This document shows, in pieces, positions 33,606 through 42,973 of a DNA stretch of 64,000 nucleotides. Positions within the stretch are counted from its first letter, which is position 1. Each line of letters starts with the position of its first letter. Below the pieces are notes generated by a model, which worked only from the letters and a program-made list of their open reading frames with translations, was not told the DNA's origin and ran no database searches. Position numbers and translations under genes: made by a program. The DNA lies in the NCBI RefSeq assembly GCF_944384765.1, contig NZ_CALWUM010000010.1, positions 1-64,000 of the forward strand, read 5' to 3'. Origin of the DNA: an uncultured Agathobaculum sp. (GTDB lineage: Bacteria; Bacillota; Clostridia; Oscillospirales; Butyricicoccaceae).

Positions 33606-34205
33606 TCAGTTCCAGAATGCAGCGGCCATCTCGTCGGCTTTGGCCTCGGCCTGCTGGAGCAGCGCCTCGGCGTCGTTCCCCTGGATGTCCAGCCCTTCTG
33701 CCGCGAGCACATCGAACTGCGCAGGCGTGAGCAGCTTGCAGATGGAATGCAGATAAGCCGAGCCGTGGTCGGCGAGCACGGGGTCGTCGTTGTTGACCAG
33801 ACCGCCGCGCGTGGTGACATAGACAAAGCGGGTCGCGCGGCAGTCGCCCACCGGGTAGCCCTGGTTGTTGTAGTGGAAGGTCAGGCCGGTGACGCATATG
33901 CGCTCGAGGTAGTTGCGCACCATGGAAGGCACGCTCAGATCCCAGTACGGGCAGGCGAGCACGATCGCATCCGCGCTTTTGAACTGGTTCGCCAGCGCGA
34001 AAAAGGGCAGGCTGAACGCGCCTGTGGCCGAGAGCGCGTCGCGCTCGGCGATGTCCTTGGCTTCGTAGGGCCGCAGGTGCAGGGCGGGTAGCGCGAGCAC
34101 TTCGATCTCCGCGTCCGGGATCTGGCGGATCAGACGCTGTGCAAGCCGCAGTGTGCGCGACTGTGCGCCGCGGATGCAGCCGTTGACAAACAGAACTTTT
34201 TTCAT
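33606..34205 (-). CDS. NAD(P)H-dependent FMN oxidoreductase (azoreductase/quinone-reductase type)
   Basis: 199-residue flavodoxin-fold protein. It starts MKKVLFVNGCIRGAQSRTL (phosphate-binding loop for FMN), with VLACPYWDLSVPSMVRNYLE and FVYVTTRGGLV, typical of FMN-dependent NADH-azoreductases and related quinone reductases. Physiological substrate is unknown. ATG 34205 has GAGTAAACGAG before it. The zinc-ribbon gene lies 7 bp upstream in the same direction. Confidence 0.88.
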   Translation of the reverse strand: MKKVLFVNGCIRGAQSRTLRLAQRLIRQIPDAEIEVLALPALHLRPYEAKDIAERDALSATGAFSLPFFALANQFKSADAIVLACPYWDLSVPSMVRNYLERICVTGLTFHYNNQGYPVGDCRATRFVYVTTRGGLVNNDDPVLADHGSAYLHSICKLLTPAQFDVLAAEGLDIQGNDAEALLQQAEAKADEMAAAFWN

Positions 34206-34212
34206 ATCTCGT

Positions 34213-34617
34213 TTACTCCTTTGGCAGCTCCCTGCCGCACTTGCGGCAGAAGGCATAATCAGATCGCACCGGCGCGCCGCAGTAGGGGCAGAACTGTGTG
34301 TCCGCGGCGGGGGTGTCTGCACGGGTGGAAGCGTCGCCGAACCGCTCGTTCAGCGGGTCGGGTTCCTCGGTCTCATCCGTGATATCAAAGGCGGAATAGC
34401 GGTTTTTGCCGGCGGCGTTTTTGAAGTGGTAAACCGCGTTGCAAATGCCGATGATGATAAACAGCACGCCGAACAGCGGGAAGATCACGCCGATCATTCC
34501 GGCGCCCCGGGTCATGGAGGCGGCAAGAACCGTCCAGAAGATGCCGAAAACCACGCTGAATACGGCGCCGAAGCCGCCCATCATGGAGGGGCCGCGGCCG
34601 GGCTTGATGCTTCTCAT
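34213..34617 (-). CDS. Membrane protein with C-terminal zinc ribbon
   Basis: 134-residue protein with two hydrophobic segments (about residues 16-34 and 38-58) and a C-terminal zinc ribbon CPYCGAPVRSDYAFCRKCG. Proteins of this design are common and uncharacterised in Clostridia. ATG 34617 follows GGTGGAG; an earlier in-frame start would add 19 unlikely residues. It precedes the oxidoreductase by 7 bp. Confidence 0.8.
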   Translation of the reverse strand: MRSIKPGRGPSMMGGFGAVFSVVFGIFWTVLAASMTRGAGMIGVIFPLFGVLFIIIGICNAVYHFKNAAGKNRYSAFDITDETEEPDPLNERFGDASTRADTPAADTQFCPYCGAPVRSDYAFCRKCGRELPKE

Positions 34618-34673
34618 AATCTCCACCTGCCTTTTTTCACATGATAGCACAGCATCCCGCGAAAGGCAAGACA

Positions 34674-34699
34674 AAGCGCGCCCGTGAACGGGCGCGCTT
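34674..34699 (-). terminator. Terminator after the flavin reductase-rubredoxin gene
   Basis: AAGCGCGCCCG (34674-34684) pairs with CGGGCGCGCTT (34689-34699) around TGAA. The T run on the minus side is short. Confidence 0.65.
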
Positions 34700-34731
34700 G
34701 TGCGTCTGGATTGCGGAATATATGGAATATA

Positions 34732-35364
34732 TTATGCCTCGCTGCGCTTAACAAATTTGCTGCGCGGGGCGCGGCAGATCGGGCAGATGAAGTCGTCCGG
34801 AATGTCCTCGGCCAGGCGGACATAGCCGCACACCGTGCACTTCCAGCCCGCGTCCGCGGACAGCTCGTGGTAGACCGGTGCGACCGGCGGCACGTCCTCG
34901 CCGCGTTTTTCAAATTCCTTGACCGTCAGGCAGTCGCCGCTGCCGAGCACCTCGGCGTCGAGCAGCTCACAGATAAACAGGGTATAGGAGCCAATGGCGA
35001 CCGTTTCGGTCACCTTGAGGCTCAAGCGCGAAACCATGCCCTCCTTGAGATAGGGGCAGCCCTGGCTGTCGGTCTCGAACGGGAAAGCGGCGAATTTATC
35101 CACCGCGCGGCAGGATTTATAGCCGAACTCGTTGACGATTTTGTCCTCAGCTTCCTTGGCCAGCAGCGTGACCGCGGCGATGCCGCTCTGCTTGAGCGCG
35201 CCGCAGGTCGCGGAATCGTTATTCAGCGACAGGGTGAACTTCGGCGGGCGCGAAGACGTGACCTGATGCAGGGAATTGATGATGCAGCCGTAGTTTTTGC
35301 CGCCCTGCGCGGTGGAGATCAGCGACAGGCTGTAATCCAGTTTTTTGTATGCAGCGTTATTCAT
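34732..35364 (-). CDS. Flavin reductase domain fused to rubredoxin
   Basis: 210-residue protein. Residues 1-155 form an FMN-binding split barrel of the flavin-reductase type (CIINSLHQVTSSRPPKF, SGIAAVTLLAKEAEDK). Residues 172-207 are a rubredoxin with CTVCGY and CPICRAP, the four iron ligands. Such high-molecular-weight rubredoxins pass electrons to oxygen-scavenging flavodiiron proteins in anaerobes. It has its own palindromic site upstream (35409-35424) and probably answers to redox or oxygen stress (inference). Confidence 0.92.
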   Translation of the reverse strand: MNNAAYKKLDYSLSLISTAQGGKNYGCIINSLHQVTSSRPPKFTLSLNNDSATCGALKQSGIAAVTLLAKEAEDKIVNEFGYKSCRAVDKFAAFPFETDSQGCPYLKEGMVSRLSLKVTETVAIGSYTLFICELLDAEVLGSGDCLTVKEFEKRGEDVPPVAPVYHELSADAGWKCTVCGYVRLAEDIPDDFICPICRAPRSKFVKRSEA

Positions 35365-35408
35365 GAATACCCGACCTTTCTTGTCAAAAACTTAATAGAA
35401 TTTATTAC

Positions 35409-35424
35409 TATTAACAAGTTAATA
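35409..35424. promoter_or_regulatory. Palindrome TATTAAC-AA-GTTAATA upstream of the rubredoxin gene
   Basis: A perfect 16-bp palindrome in an AT-rich stretch 45 bp before the start codon. It resembles, loosely, Rex-type or PerR-type sites, but the regulator is not identified. Confidence 0.5.
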
Positions 35425-35488
35425 CTAACATATTTCCGGCCGGAAAGCTACATGAAAATCACCAAAATTTGCATTGATTTTTTGTGCT

Positions 35489-35827
35489 TCACAACAGGTT
35501 TTTGAGGGTTGGGCGCTGCAATTCGGGCAGATGGCGCAGCTGGGCGAGCAGCTCGGCGCAGTCGGCGGCGAGCGCGTCAGTCTGTCCGGCAGCGGCTTCG
35601 GCGAGCACGCGGTCAAACAGGCGGTCGGCCTGGTCGATCTCCTCATGCAGCAGCAGCGAACCGAGCAGGGTCTGGCAGTCCTCCCAGATTTGGTGCGCCT
35701 GGGTCAGCCGGCCGGCTTCGATCTCGTCCGCCACCGCGCCGGCCGCGCGCTCGACCGTGTGCAGGCTCCACACGCTGCCCCAGACGAGCAGCACACACAG
35801 CACGAGCGAAACCACAACACGCCGCAT
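35489..35827 (-). CDS. DUF4363-like protein
   Basis: 112-residue protein with an N-terminal signal/anchor (MRRVVVSLVLCVLLVWGSVW) and a helical outside part rich in Glu, Ala and Leu. DUF4363 genes regularly follow DUF421 genes in Clostridia. The start overlaps the DUF421 stop (TAATG), giving translational coupling. The long ORF in this frame extending far upstream is spurious. Function unknown, perhaps a spore or envelope role. Confidence 0.85.
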   Translation of the reverse strand: MRRVVVSLVLCVLLVWGSVWSLHTVERAAGAVADEIEAGRLTQAHQIWEDCQTLLGSLLLHEEIDQADRLFDRVLAEAAAGQTDALAADCAELLAQLRHLPELQRPTLKNLL

Positions 35828-36501
35828 TATCTGCCCTCCTTCCGCTGCAAAAAGGTGTTGCCGCAGTCGTCCAGGGTCATCAAAAATACGTCGGACAGGG
35901 CGATGCTCTGGTTGTCCAGGCGGTTGAGAATATCCCGCGGGTCGAGGTGCAGCAGCCGCAGAGAGCGCTCGACCAGTTTGCCGTCCGAAATCACAACGAG
36001 CGGCAGGCCAGCGTCGTTCGGCGTCAGACCGAGCATATCTGCGGTGACCGGCTGTTTGGCCTGACGGGGGATGACGGTCAGCGTACCGTCCGGCTCGATC
36101 ACCCCATACTTGACATCCGCGACCGAGGCGACATTCTGTTTGCGCAGGGTTTCGACCACCTCGTCGGTTGTCAGGCGCATCTGGCGCAGTTTCTGGATGT
36201 CCAGCTGCCCGCTGCGTATGATGATGGCGGGCTGGCCGTTGAGCAGCCGCCGGAACGGGCGGCTTTTGAGCGCCAGAAAGCTCAAAAGGATCTCGAGTAC
36301 AATCAGCGTGGCGATCGGCACCAGACCGGATACCATCGGGATGCCGAGGTCCTGCATGGGGACCGCAGCCAGATCGGAGACCAGAATGGTCACGACCAGC
36401 TCGGAGGGATCGAGCTCGCCGATTTGCCGTTTGCCCATCAGCCGGACGGCGGCAATCACAGCGCAATACAGCAGCAGCGTGCGCAGCAGGGGAACTGCCA
36501 T
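35827..36501 (-). CDS. DUF421-family membrane protein (YetF-like)
   Basis: 224-residue protein. Three membrane helices lie in about residues 1-75 (RLMGKRQIGELDPSELVVTI is the family hallmark), followed by the cytoplasmic YetF domain with GQPAIIIRSGQLDIQKL and GLPLVVISDGKLVERSL. In spore formers such proteins relate to germination or envelope properties, but the activity is not known. ATG 36501 is used, with GAGG upstream; GTG 36513 is part of that site. It is the first gene of the pair with DUF4363. Confidence 0.9.
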   Translation of the reverse strand: MAVPLLRTLLLYCAVIAAVRLMGKRQIGELDPSELVVTILVSDLAAVPMQDLGIPMVSGLVPIATLIVLEILLSFLALKSRPFRRLLNGQPAIIIRSGQLDIQKLRQMRLTTDEVVETLRKQNVASVADVKYGVIEPDGTLTVIPRQAKQPVTADMLGLTPNDAGLPLVVISDGKLVERSLRLLHLDPRDILNRLDNQSIALSDVFLMTLDDCGNTFLQRKEGR

Positions 36502-36617
36502 AGCCGCTAACACCTCGTTTCAGTGATAGAATAGTGGTGGAATGCAGTCTAGTATGCACCAAATAAGGCGAATTATTCCCAATACAGGAATTTAACAAAG
36601 TAAAATGCGAAAAGCTG

Positions 36618-36646
36618 TTGACAATCGCCGCGCGCAGTTTTATAAT
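36618..36646 (+). promoter_or_regulatory. Consensus promoter of the ilv operon
   Basis: -35 TTGACA (36618-36623), 17 bp, -10 TATAAT (36641-36646): both boxes are perfect. Control is then left to the T-box downstream. Confidence 0.93.
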
Positions 36647-36652
36647 ATGAAT

Positions 36653-36940
36653 TACATTTTGAATATGGCAATAAAGCGATGACCGGAAAAGTAGCGTCTG
36701 GAATCCAGTGAGAGAGCCGTCGGTTGGTGAGAGACGGCGGAGGAAGGAAAGAGCGAAAGTCCTCCGTGAGCCGAACATCTGAAATAGGATGAAACAGGGC
36801 CTTGTGTAAGGTGTTCCGCATGATCTGCGTTAAAGGATCGGGTGAGTGGTCGCGCCGCAGGTTTGCTGTGCGCGGCAAAAAGAGTGGTACCGCAGAGTTT
36901 TGATCGTCTTTGTCTCTTTGTGAGGCAAGGACTTTTTTTA
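36653..36940 (+). promoter_or_regulatory. T-box leader of ilvB, probable Val (GTC) specifier
   Basis: A tRNA-sensing riboswitch. The specifier-loop strands are AAAAGTAGCG (5') and GCGAAAGTC (3'); AGAGAGCC and GGTTGGTGAGAG mark the upper stem I. The T-box sequence AGAGTGGTACCGCAGA lies at 36881-36896. A terminator stem (36906-36932) with T7 follows. Aligning GAA-N-codon-N6-GAGC with the valS and pheS leaders puts the specifier at GTC (36759-36761), Val. Uncharged tRNA-Val would thus allow read-through into ilvB. Confidence 0.9.
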
Positions 36941-36974
36941 TTTTTGTTTTGTGAGAGAAAGGAGGCGGATCCGC

Positions 36975-38642
36975 ATGGTAAAGAACGGTTCAGAGATTTT
37001 GGTGGAAGTACTGGTCGAACAGGGCGTGGATACAATTTTCGGTTACCCGGGCGGCGCAGTGCTCAATATCTATGACGCACTTTACAAGAACAGCGACCGC
37101 ATTCGACATATATTGACAGCCCACGAGCAGGGCGCAGCCCACGCGGCGGACGGTTACGCCCGTGCGACCGGCCGGGTCGGCGTATGCCTGGCCACTTCGG
37201 GCCCGGGCGCGACCAACCTGGTCACGGGCATTGCTACCGCTTATATGGATTCCATCCCGATGGTCGCCATCACCGGCAACGTCGGCACCAGCCTGATCGG
37301 GCGTGACTCGTTTCAGGAGGTATACATCGCCGGTATCACCATGCCGATCACCAAGCACAATTTCGTCGTGCGCCATGTGGAGGAGCTGGCGGACACCATC
37401 CGCAGCGCGTTCCGCATTGCCTCGTCCGGCCGCCCCGGCCCGGTGCTGGTCGATATCCCGAAGGATGTCACCGCAGCGGTGTGTGAGTATATCCCGGGCG
37501 AAAAGGTCGAGGTGCACGAGACCTATGATGTGACCGAGGAACAGCTTAAGACAGTCGCCGGCATGATCGCGCAGGCTGAGCGCCCGATGATCTACTACGG
37601 CGGCGGCATCGAGACCGCAAACGCGGGCGCTGCGCTGCTCGAGCTGATGCGCAAGGCGGATATCCCGTCCGCGCACACCATGATGGCAATCGGCTGTATC
37701 CCGGATGCCGAGCCGCTCAGCCTGGGGCTGGTCGGCATGCACGGCACGGTTTCGGCCGACTGGGCGGTAGAGCGCAGCGACCTGCTGCTGTGCATCGGCG
37801 CGCGCTTCTCCGACCGCGTGGCGACCAATACCTCGCGCTTTGCGCCGCGGGCCAAGCTCGTCCACATCGACATTGACGCGGCTGAGATCAACAAAAACAT
37901 CGGCGTGGATTACGCCGTGGTCAGCGACGCGGAAAACTTCCTCGAAAAGCTGCTGCCCTATGTGCATCCGGCCAAGCACACCGAATGGCGCGCACAGATC
38001 GCCGAGTGGCAGAGAACGCTCGACTATGTGCCCAAGGATGACGAGAGCGTCATCCATCCGCACCAGCTGCTGCGCACGCTTTACGATATGATCGGGGACG
38101 ACGCGATCGTCGCGACCGATGTCGGCCAGCACCAGCTGTGGTCGGCGCAGTACAACCGCTGCACCAAGGTGCGCCACTTCCTGACCTCGGGCGGCTTGGG
38201 CACCATGGGCTTTGGCTACGGCGCAGCCATGGGCGCGCAGTTTGCGTTCCCGGATAAGACGGTTGTCCACATCACGGGCGACGGCTCGTTCCATATGAAC
38301 CTCAACGAGCTGTGCACTTCGGTGACCTACGGCCTGCCGATCATCACGATTATCATGAACAACAACGTGCTGGGCAATGTGCGCCAGTGGCAGACCATGT
38401 TCTATGAGAAACGCTATTCCCAGACCGACCTGTACCGCAAGACCGATTACGTCAAGCTCGCCGAGGCCTTTGGCGGCCGCGGCTACCGCGCGACCAACAT
38501 CGCCGAGCTGCGCGCGGCGCTCAAAGAAGCGCTGGCGCACCGCAGCGGCCCTGTGCTGATCGAATGCAAGATCGACAAGGACGAGCGCGTGCTGCCGATG
38601 ATCCCGGCAGGCGGTACGATCGACGACCTCGTGGCGGACTGA
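36975..38642 (+). CDS. ilvB: Acetolactate synthase, large (catalytic) subunit
   Basis: 555-residue thiamine-PP enzyme, first common step of branched-chain amino-acid synthesis. Catalytic Glu51 lies in TAHEQGAAHAADGYAR; FGYPGGAVLNIYDALY starts the protein. The thiamine-PP/Mg motif is GDGSFHMNLNELCTSV with IIMNNNVLGNVRQWQ. ATG 36975 follows AAAGGAGGCGG. It is the first gene after the T-box; ilvN is 15 bp downstream. Confidence 0.97.
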   Translation: MVKNGSEILVEVLVEQGVDTIFGYPGGAVLNIYDALYKNSDRIRHILTAHEQGAAHAADGYARATGRVGVCLATSGPGATNLVTGIATAYMDSIPMVAITGNVGTSLIGRDSFQEVYIAGITMPITKHNFVVRHVEELADTIRSAFRIASSGRPGPVLVDIPKDVTAAVCEYIPGEKVEVHETYDVTEEQLKTVAGMIAQAERPMIYYGGGIETANAGAALLELMRKADIPSAHTMMAIGCIPDAEPLSLGLVGMHGTVSADWAVERSDLLLCIGARFSDRVATNTSRFAPRAKLVHIDIDAAEINKNIGVDYAVVSDAENFLEKLLPYVHPAKHTEWRAQIAEWQRTLDYVPKDDESVIHPHQLLRTLYDMIGDDAIVATDVGQHQLWSAQYNRCTKVRHFLTSGGLGTMGFGYGAAMGAQFAFPDKTVVHITGDGSFHMNLNELCTSVTYGLPIITIIMNNNVLGNVRQWQTMFYEKRYSQTDLYRKTDYVKLAEAFGGRGYRATNIAELRAALKEALAHRSGPVLIECKIDKDERVLPMIPAGGTIDDLVAD

Positions 38643-38657
38643 GAAAGGAGAGAGAGT

Positions 38658-39134
38658 ATGCAGAAATATATCCTTTCCGTGACCGTGCAGAACAACGCAG
38701 GCGTTTTGGCGCGTGTGTCCAGCCTGTTCGGCCGCCGCGGCTATAACATCGATTCGCTGACCGTTTCAGCGACCACTGACCCCAAAGTCTCGCGTATGTC
38801 GATCATCGTGCAGGGCGACGAGCCCATCCTTGAGCAGATCATCAAGCAGCTGCTCAAGCTCGAAGAGGTCATGCGTGTGGACCACCTGCAGGAGGAGGAC
38901 TCCTGCTGCAGCGAGCTCGTGTTCGTCAAGCTGCACGCCGATTCCGGCAGCACGCGCGACGACATTCGCCAGCTGTGCAGCCTGTACGACGCGCATATCG
39001 TCGAAACGCTGGAAGACGCGATGATCGTCGAGCTGAGCGACGTGCCCAGCCGCATCGACGCGTTTTTGGACGTGATCTCCAATTTCCAGATCGTCGAGAT
39101 GAGCCGTTCGGGCGTCACCGCGATCCGCAAGTGA
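38658..39134 (+). CDS. ilvN: Acetolactate synthase, small (regulatory) subunit
   Basis: 158-residue subunit with an N-terminal ACT domain (residues 2-75: YILSVTVQNNAGVLARVSSL, FGRRGYNIDSLTVS) that binds valine for feedback inhibition, and a C-terminal half with CCSELVFVKLHAD. It activates IlvB and makes it valine-sensitive. Start follows GAAAGGAGAGAG. Confidence 0.96.
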   Translation: MQKYILSVTVQNNAGVLARVSSLFGRRGYNIDSLTVSATTDPKVSRMSIIVQGDEPILEQIIKQLLKLEEVMRVDHLQEEDSCCSELVFVKLHADSGSTRDDIRQLCSLYDAHIVETLEDAMIVELSDVPSRIDAFLDVISNFQIVEMSRSGVTAIRK

Positions 39135-39183
39135 GCGCGGCGCCACTAAACCTGTTTTCCTAATTCACTTTATATACACTTAG

Positions 39184-40191
<1,008 letters not shown>

Positions 40192-40197
40192 GTAATT

Positions 40198-40383
40198 CGT
40201 TTGAAACGTACCGTTTCAAACGAGAGGACGTGCCGCGCGGTGCGCGGACACGTCCGGGGCTGCGAAAAGTTCCGACAAGCGAAACTTTTCTCCGCTCTTT
40301 GTGTAAAAAGTCAGGCGCATGTCCTGACTTTTTACGAAAAATCCGGTGTACCGGATTTTCGATTGCATAGCGCCTTTGGGCGC
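40198..40383 (+). repeat. Hairpin array, copy C (between ilvC and ilvD)
   Basis: Tandem hairpins: CGTTTGAAACG/CGTTTCAAACG (40198-40222); GGACGTG...CACGTCC enclosing CCGCGC/GCGCGG (40226-40255); GAAAAGTT/AACTTTTC (40264-40290); GTAAAAAGTCAGG/CCTGACTTTTTAC (40303-40335); GAAAAATCCGG/CCGGATTTTC (40336-40360); GCGCC/GGGCGC (40370-40383). Order and core (GCGAAAAGTTCC...AACTTTTCTCCGC) match copy D between pheS and pheT. Confidence 0.87.
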
Positions 40384-40448
40384 AAAGAGAAGATGCGCAC
40401 AGGCGGGCGGTTTTCCGCCCGCCTGTTTTGCAAAAGGAGGAAAACCCC

Positions 40449-42113
40449 GTGTCCAAGAGAAGCGACAACATCACCGCGGGCGCCGAGCGCATGCCAAACC
40501 GCTCGCTGCTGCGTGCCTGCGGCCTGACCGAAGAGGAGATGAAAAAGCCGATCATCGGCGTCGTCTCCGCATACAGTGAGATCATCCCGGGCCACATCAA
40601 TCTGGACAAGATTGCGGACGCCGCCAAGGCAGGCGTGCGCATCGCCGGTGGCACGCCGGTCATGGTGCCCGCCATCGGCGTGTGCGACGGCATCGCCATG
40701 GGCCACATCGGCATGAAGTATTCGCTGCCCAGCCGCGAGCTGATCGCGGACAGCGTCGAAACGCTCGCACAGGCGCACCAGTTCGACGGCCTGGTGCTCA
40801 TTCCGAACTGCGATAAGATCGTGCCCGGCATGCTGATGGCTGCGGCGCGCCTCAATATCCCGTCCATCATCATCTCGGGCGGCCCGATGCTCGCCGGCCA
40901 CTATGACGGGCAGGAGATCTCGCTCTCCAAGACCTTTGAGACGGTCGGCGCCTATAAGGCCGGCCTGATTGACGACGAAAAGCTCATGGAGTGCGAGTGC
41001 GGCTCGTGCCCGGGCTGCGGCTCGTGCTCGGGTATGTACACGGCCAACTCGATGAACTGCCTGTCCGAGGCAATCGGCATGGCGCTGCCCGGCAACGGCA
41101 CGATTCCGGCCGTGCATGCGGCGCGCATCCACCTGGCCAAGCACGCAGGCATGCAGATCATGCAGCTGATTGAGCGCGACATCAAGCCGCGCGACATCCT
41201 GACCCCGGCGGCCTTCCGCAACGCGCTGACCTGCGAGATGGCGATCGGCTGCTCGACCAATTCGGTGCTGCATCTGCTGGCGCTGGCCAACGAGGCGGGC
41301 GTGCCGCTCGACCTCAAGATGCTCAACGAGCTGTCCGCCAAGGTGCCGAACATCTGTCACCTGGCACCGGCAGGCCCGCATCACATCGAGGAACTGTACA
41401 TGGCAGGCGGCGTGCCGGCCATCATGAAGGAACTGACCAAACGCGACCTGCTTGATCTGTCGCTGCTCACGGTCACGGGCAAGACGGTTGGCGAGAACCT
41501 CGAGGGTGTCGTCAACAAGAACCCCGAGGTCGTCCGTCCGCTCGAGCATCCGTATTCCGAGACCGGCGGCATCGCGGTGCTGTGGGGCAATATTGCAAAA
41601 AACGGCTGCGTGGTCAAGCGCTCGGCGGTTGCGCCGGAGATGATGGTGCACGAGGGCCCGGCGCGCGTGTTTGATTCTGAGGATGACGCGATTCAGGCCA
41701 TCTACGCGGGCGAGATCCACAAAGGCGACGTGGTTGTCATCCGCTACGAGGGCCCGAAGGGCGGCCCCGGCATGCGGGAAATGCTTAATCCGACCTCCGC
41801 ACTGGCCGGCATGCAGCTCGACAAGGACTGCGCGCTGATCACGGACGGCCGCTTCTCCGGCGCGTCCCGCGGCGCATCCATCGGCCATGTATCGCCGGAA
41901 GCGGCGGCGGGCGGCGAGATCGCGCTGATTCAGGAAGGCGACCGCATCGCGATCGACATCCCGAACAGCAAGGTCAACGTGCTGATCTCGGACGAGGAGA
42001 TGGAAGCACGCCGTGCGAAGTTTGTACCGCGCGAGCCCAACATCAAGTCGGGCTGGCTGTACCGCTATTCGCGCATGGTCACCTCGGCTGACCAGGGCGC
42101 AGTGCTTCGATAA
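40449..42113 (+). CDS. ilvD: Dihydroxy-acid dehydratase
   Basis: 554-residue iron-sulfur dehydratase, third common step to Val, Leu and Ile. Cluster cysteines are in [12 protein letters not shown] and [38 protein letters not shown] lies near the C-terminus. GTG 40449 follows AAGGAGG at 8 bp; a start at 40428 would include that site. It is separated from ilvC by array C, so its own ribosome site is needed. A strong terminator follows. Confidence 0.96.
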   Translation: MSKRSDNITAGAERMPNRSLLRACGLTEEEMKKPIIGVVSAYSEIIPGHINLDKIADAAKAGVRIAGGTPVMVPAIGVCDGIAMGHIGMKYSLPSRELIADSVETLAQAHQFDGLVLIPNCDKIVPGMLMAAARLNIPSIIISGGPMLAGHYDGQEISLSKTFETVGAYKAGLIDDEKLMECECGSCPGCGSCSGMYTANSMNCLSEAIGMALPGNGTIPAVHAARIHLAKHAGMQIMQLIERDIKPRDILTPAAFRNALTCEMAIGCSTNSVLHLLALANEAGVPLDLKMLNELSAKVPNICHLAPAGPHHIEELYMAGGVPAIMKELTKRDLLDLSLLTVTGKTVGENLEGVVNKNPEVVRPLEHPYSETGGIAVLWGNIAKNGCVVKRSAVAPEMMVHEGPARVFDSEDDAIQAIYAGEIHKGDVVVIRYEGPKGGPGMREMLNPTSALAGMQLDKDCALITDGRFSGASRGASIGHVSPEAAAGGEIALIQEGDRIAIDIPNSKVNVLISDEEMEARRAKFVPREPNIKSGWLYRYSRMVTSADQGAVLR

Positions 42114-42147
42114 AAAAAAAGACCCGGAGGCTTCCGGGTCTTTTTTT
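42114..42147 (+). terminator. Terminator of the ilv operon
   Basis: GACCCGGA (42121-42128) pairs with TCCGGGTC (42133-42140), extended by A7/T7. Confidence 0.95.
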
Positions 42148-42186
42148 GCTGCGTGGTGCGTGCGGGTGCGAAAACGATCAAACCGC

Positions 42187-42215
42187 TTGTTCTGCCACAG
42201 ATAATCTGGTATACT
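42187..42215 (+). promoter_or_regulatory. Promoter of pyrE
   Basis: -35 TTGTTC (42187-42192), 17 bp, -10 TATACT (42210-42215). Confidence 0.65.
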
Positions 42216-42247
42216 GGTAACAAATGAGTGAAAAAGGTGGAACAGAT

Positions 42248-42910
42248 ATGCTGACAGCATCCAAAAAGGAATTTATCGAATTCATGATGAGCGCGGATGT
42301 GCTCCGCTTCGGCGATTTCACGACTAAATCCGGCCGCAAGACCCCGTATTTCGTCAACACCGGCAACTACAAGACCGGCCTGCAGAATTCCCGCCTGGGC
42401 GAGTTCTATGCCTCGATGATAGAGGAGACCATTGGCGACGATTTTGACGCGATGTTCGGCCCGGCCTATAAGGGCATCCCGCTGGCGACCTCGGTTTCGG
42501 GTGCGCTGGCGCGCAACTACGGCATCGACAAGCCGTTTTTCTTCAACCGCAAGGAAGCCAAGGACCACGGCGAAGGCGGCAGCATCGTGGGCTATAAGCC
42601 GGTGGACGGCGACCGCATCATCATCATTGAGGACGTCATCACCGCAGGCACTGCGATTCGCGAAACCATGCCCGTGCTGCTCGGCTGCGCGGACGTCAAG
42701 GTAACCGATATGTTCATCTCGGTCAACCGCTGCGAGGTCGGCACCACACCGGGCAAGACCGCAGTTATGGAGGTCGGCGAGGAGTTCGGCATCCGGGTGC
42801 ACGCGCTGGTCACTGTGCAGGACATCCGCGAATATCTGGCGGACAAGGCGGAGTATGCGAACCTGCTGCCGCTGATGGATGCTTATATGGAGCAATACTG
42901 CGTGTTCTGA
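42248..42910 (+). CDS. pyrE: Orotate phosphoribosyltransferase
   Basis: 220-residue enzyme making OMP from orotate and PRPP in pyrimidine synthesis. The PRPP loop IIIIEDVITAGTAIRE is clear, with FGPAYKGIPLAT and FFFNRKEAKDHGEGG (catalytic Lys loop). ATG 42248 follows AAAGGTGG at 8 bp; the ATG at 42224 lacks a site. It is a single-gene unit, apart from pyrH, with a terminator shared with the convergent aminotransferase. Confidence 0.95.
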   Translation: MLTASKKEFIEFMMSADVLRFGDFTTKSGRKTPYFVNTGNYKTGLQNSRLGEFYASMIEETIGDDFDAMFGPAYKGIPLATSVSGALARNYGIDKPFFFNRKEAKDHGEGGSIVGYKPVDGDRIIIIEDVITAGTAIRETMPVLLGCADVKVTDMFISVNRCEVGTTPGKTAVMEVGEEFGIRVHALVTVQDIREYLADKAEYANLLPLMDAYMEQYCVF

Positions 42911-42937
42911 TGCACATATCTGCGGAAAACAGCATAA

Positions 42938-42969
42938 AAAAGGCCCTGTCCAACCGGACAGGGCCTTTT
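42938..42969. terminator. Bidirectional terminator between pyrE and the aminotransferase
   Basis: AAAAGGCCCTGTCC (42938-42951) pairs perfectly with GGACAGGGCCTTTT (42956-42969) around AACC. Confidence 0.95.
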
Positions 42970-42973
42970 GGTT

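Noticed and set aside
35827-36778. Frame that fuses the DUF4363 protein to a long upstream Arg-rich stretch
   Set aside because: The upstream part lies antiphase in the DUF421 gene; the TAATG overlap and signal peptide fix the real start at 35827.
36768-36778. Reading the ilvB T-box specifier as ATC (Ile) or CTG (Leu) in GAACATCTG
   Set aside because: The register set by the valS and pheS leaders places the codon at 36759-36761 (GTC) instead.
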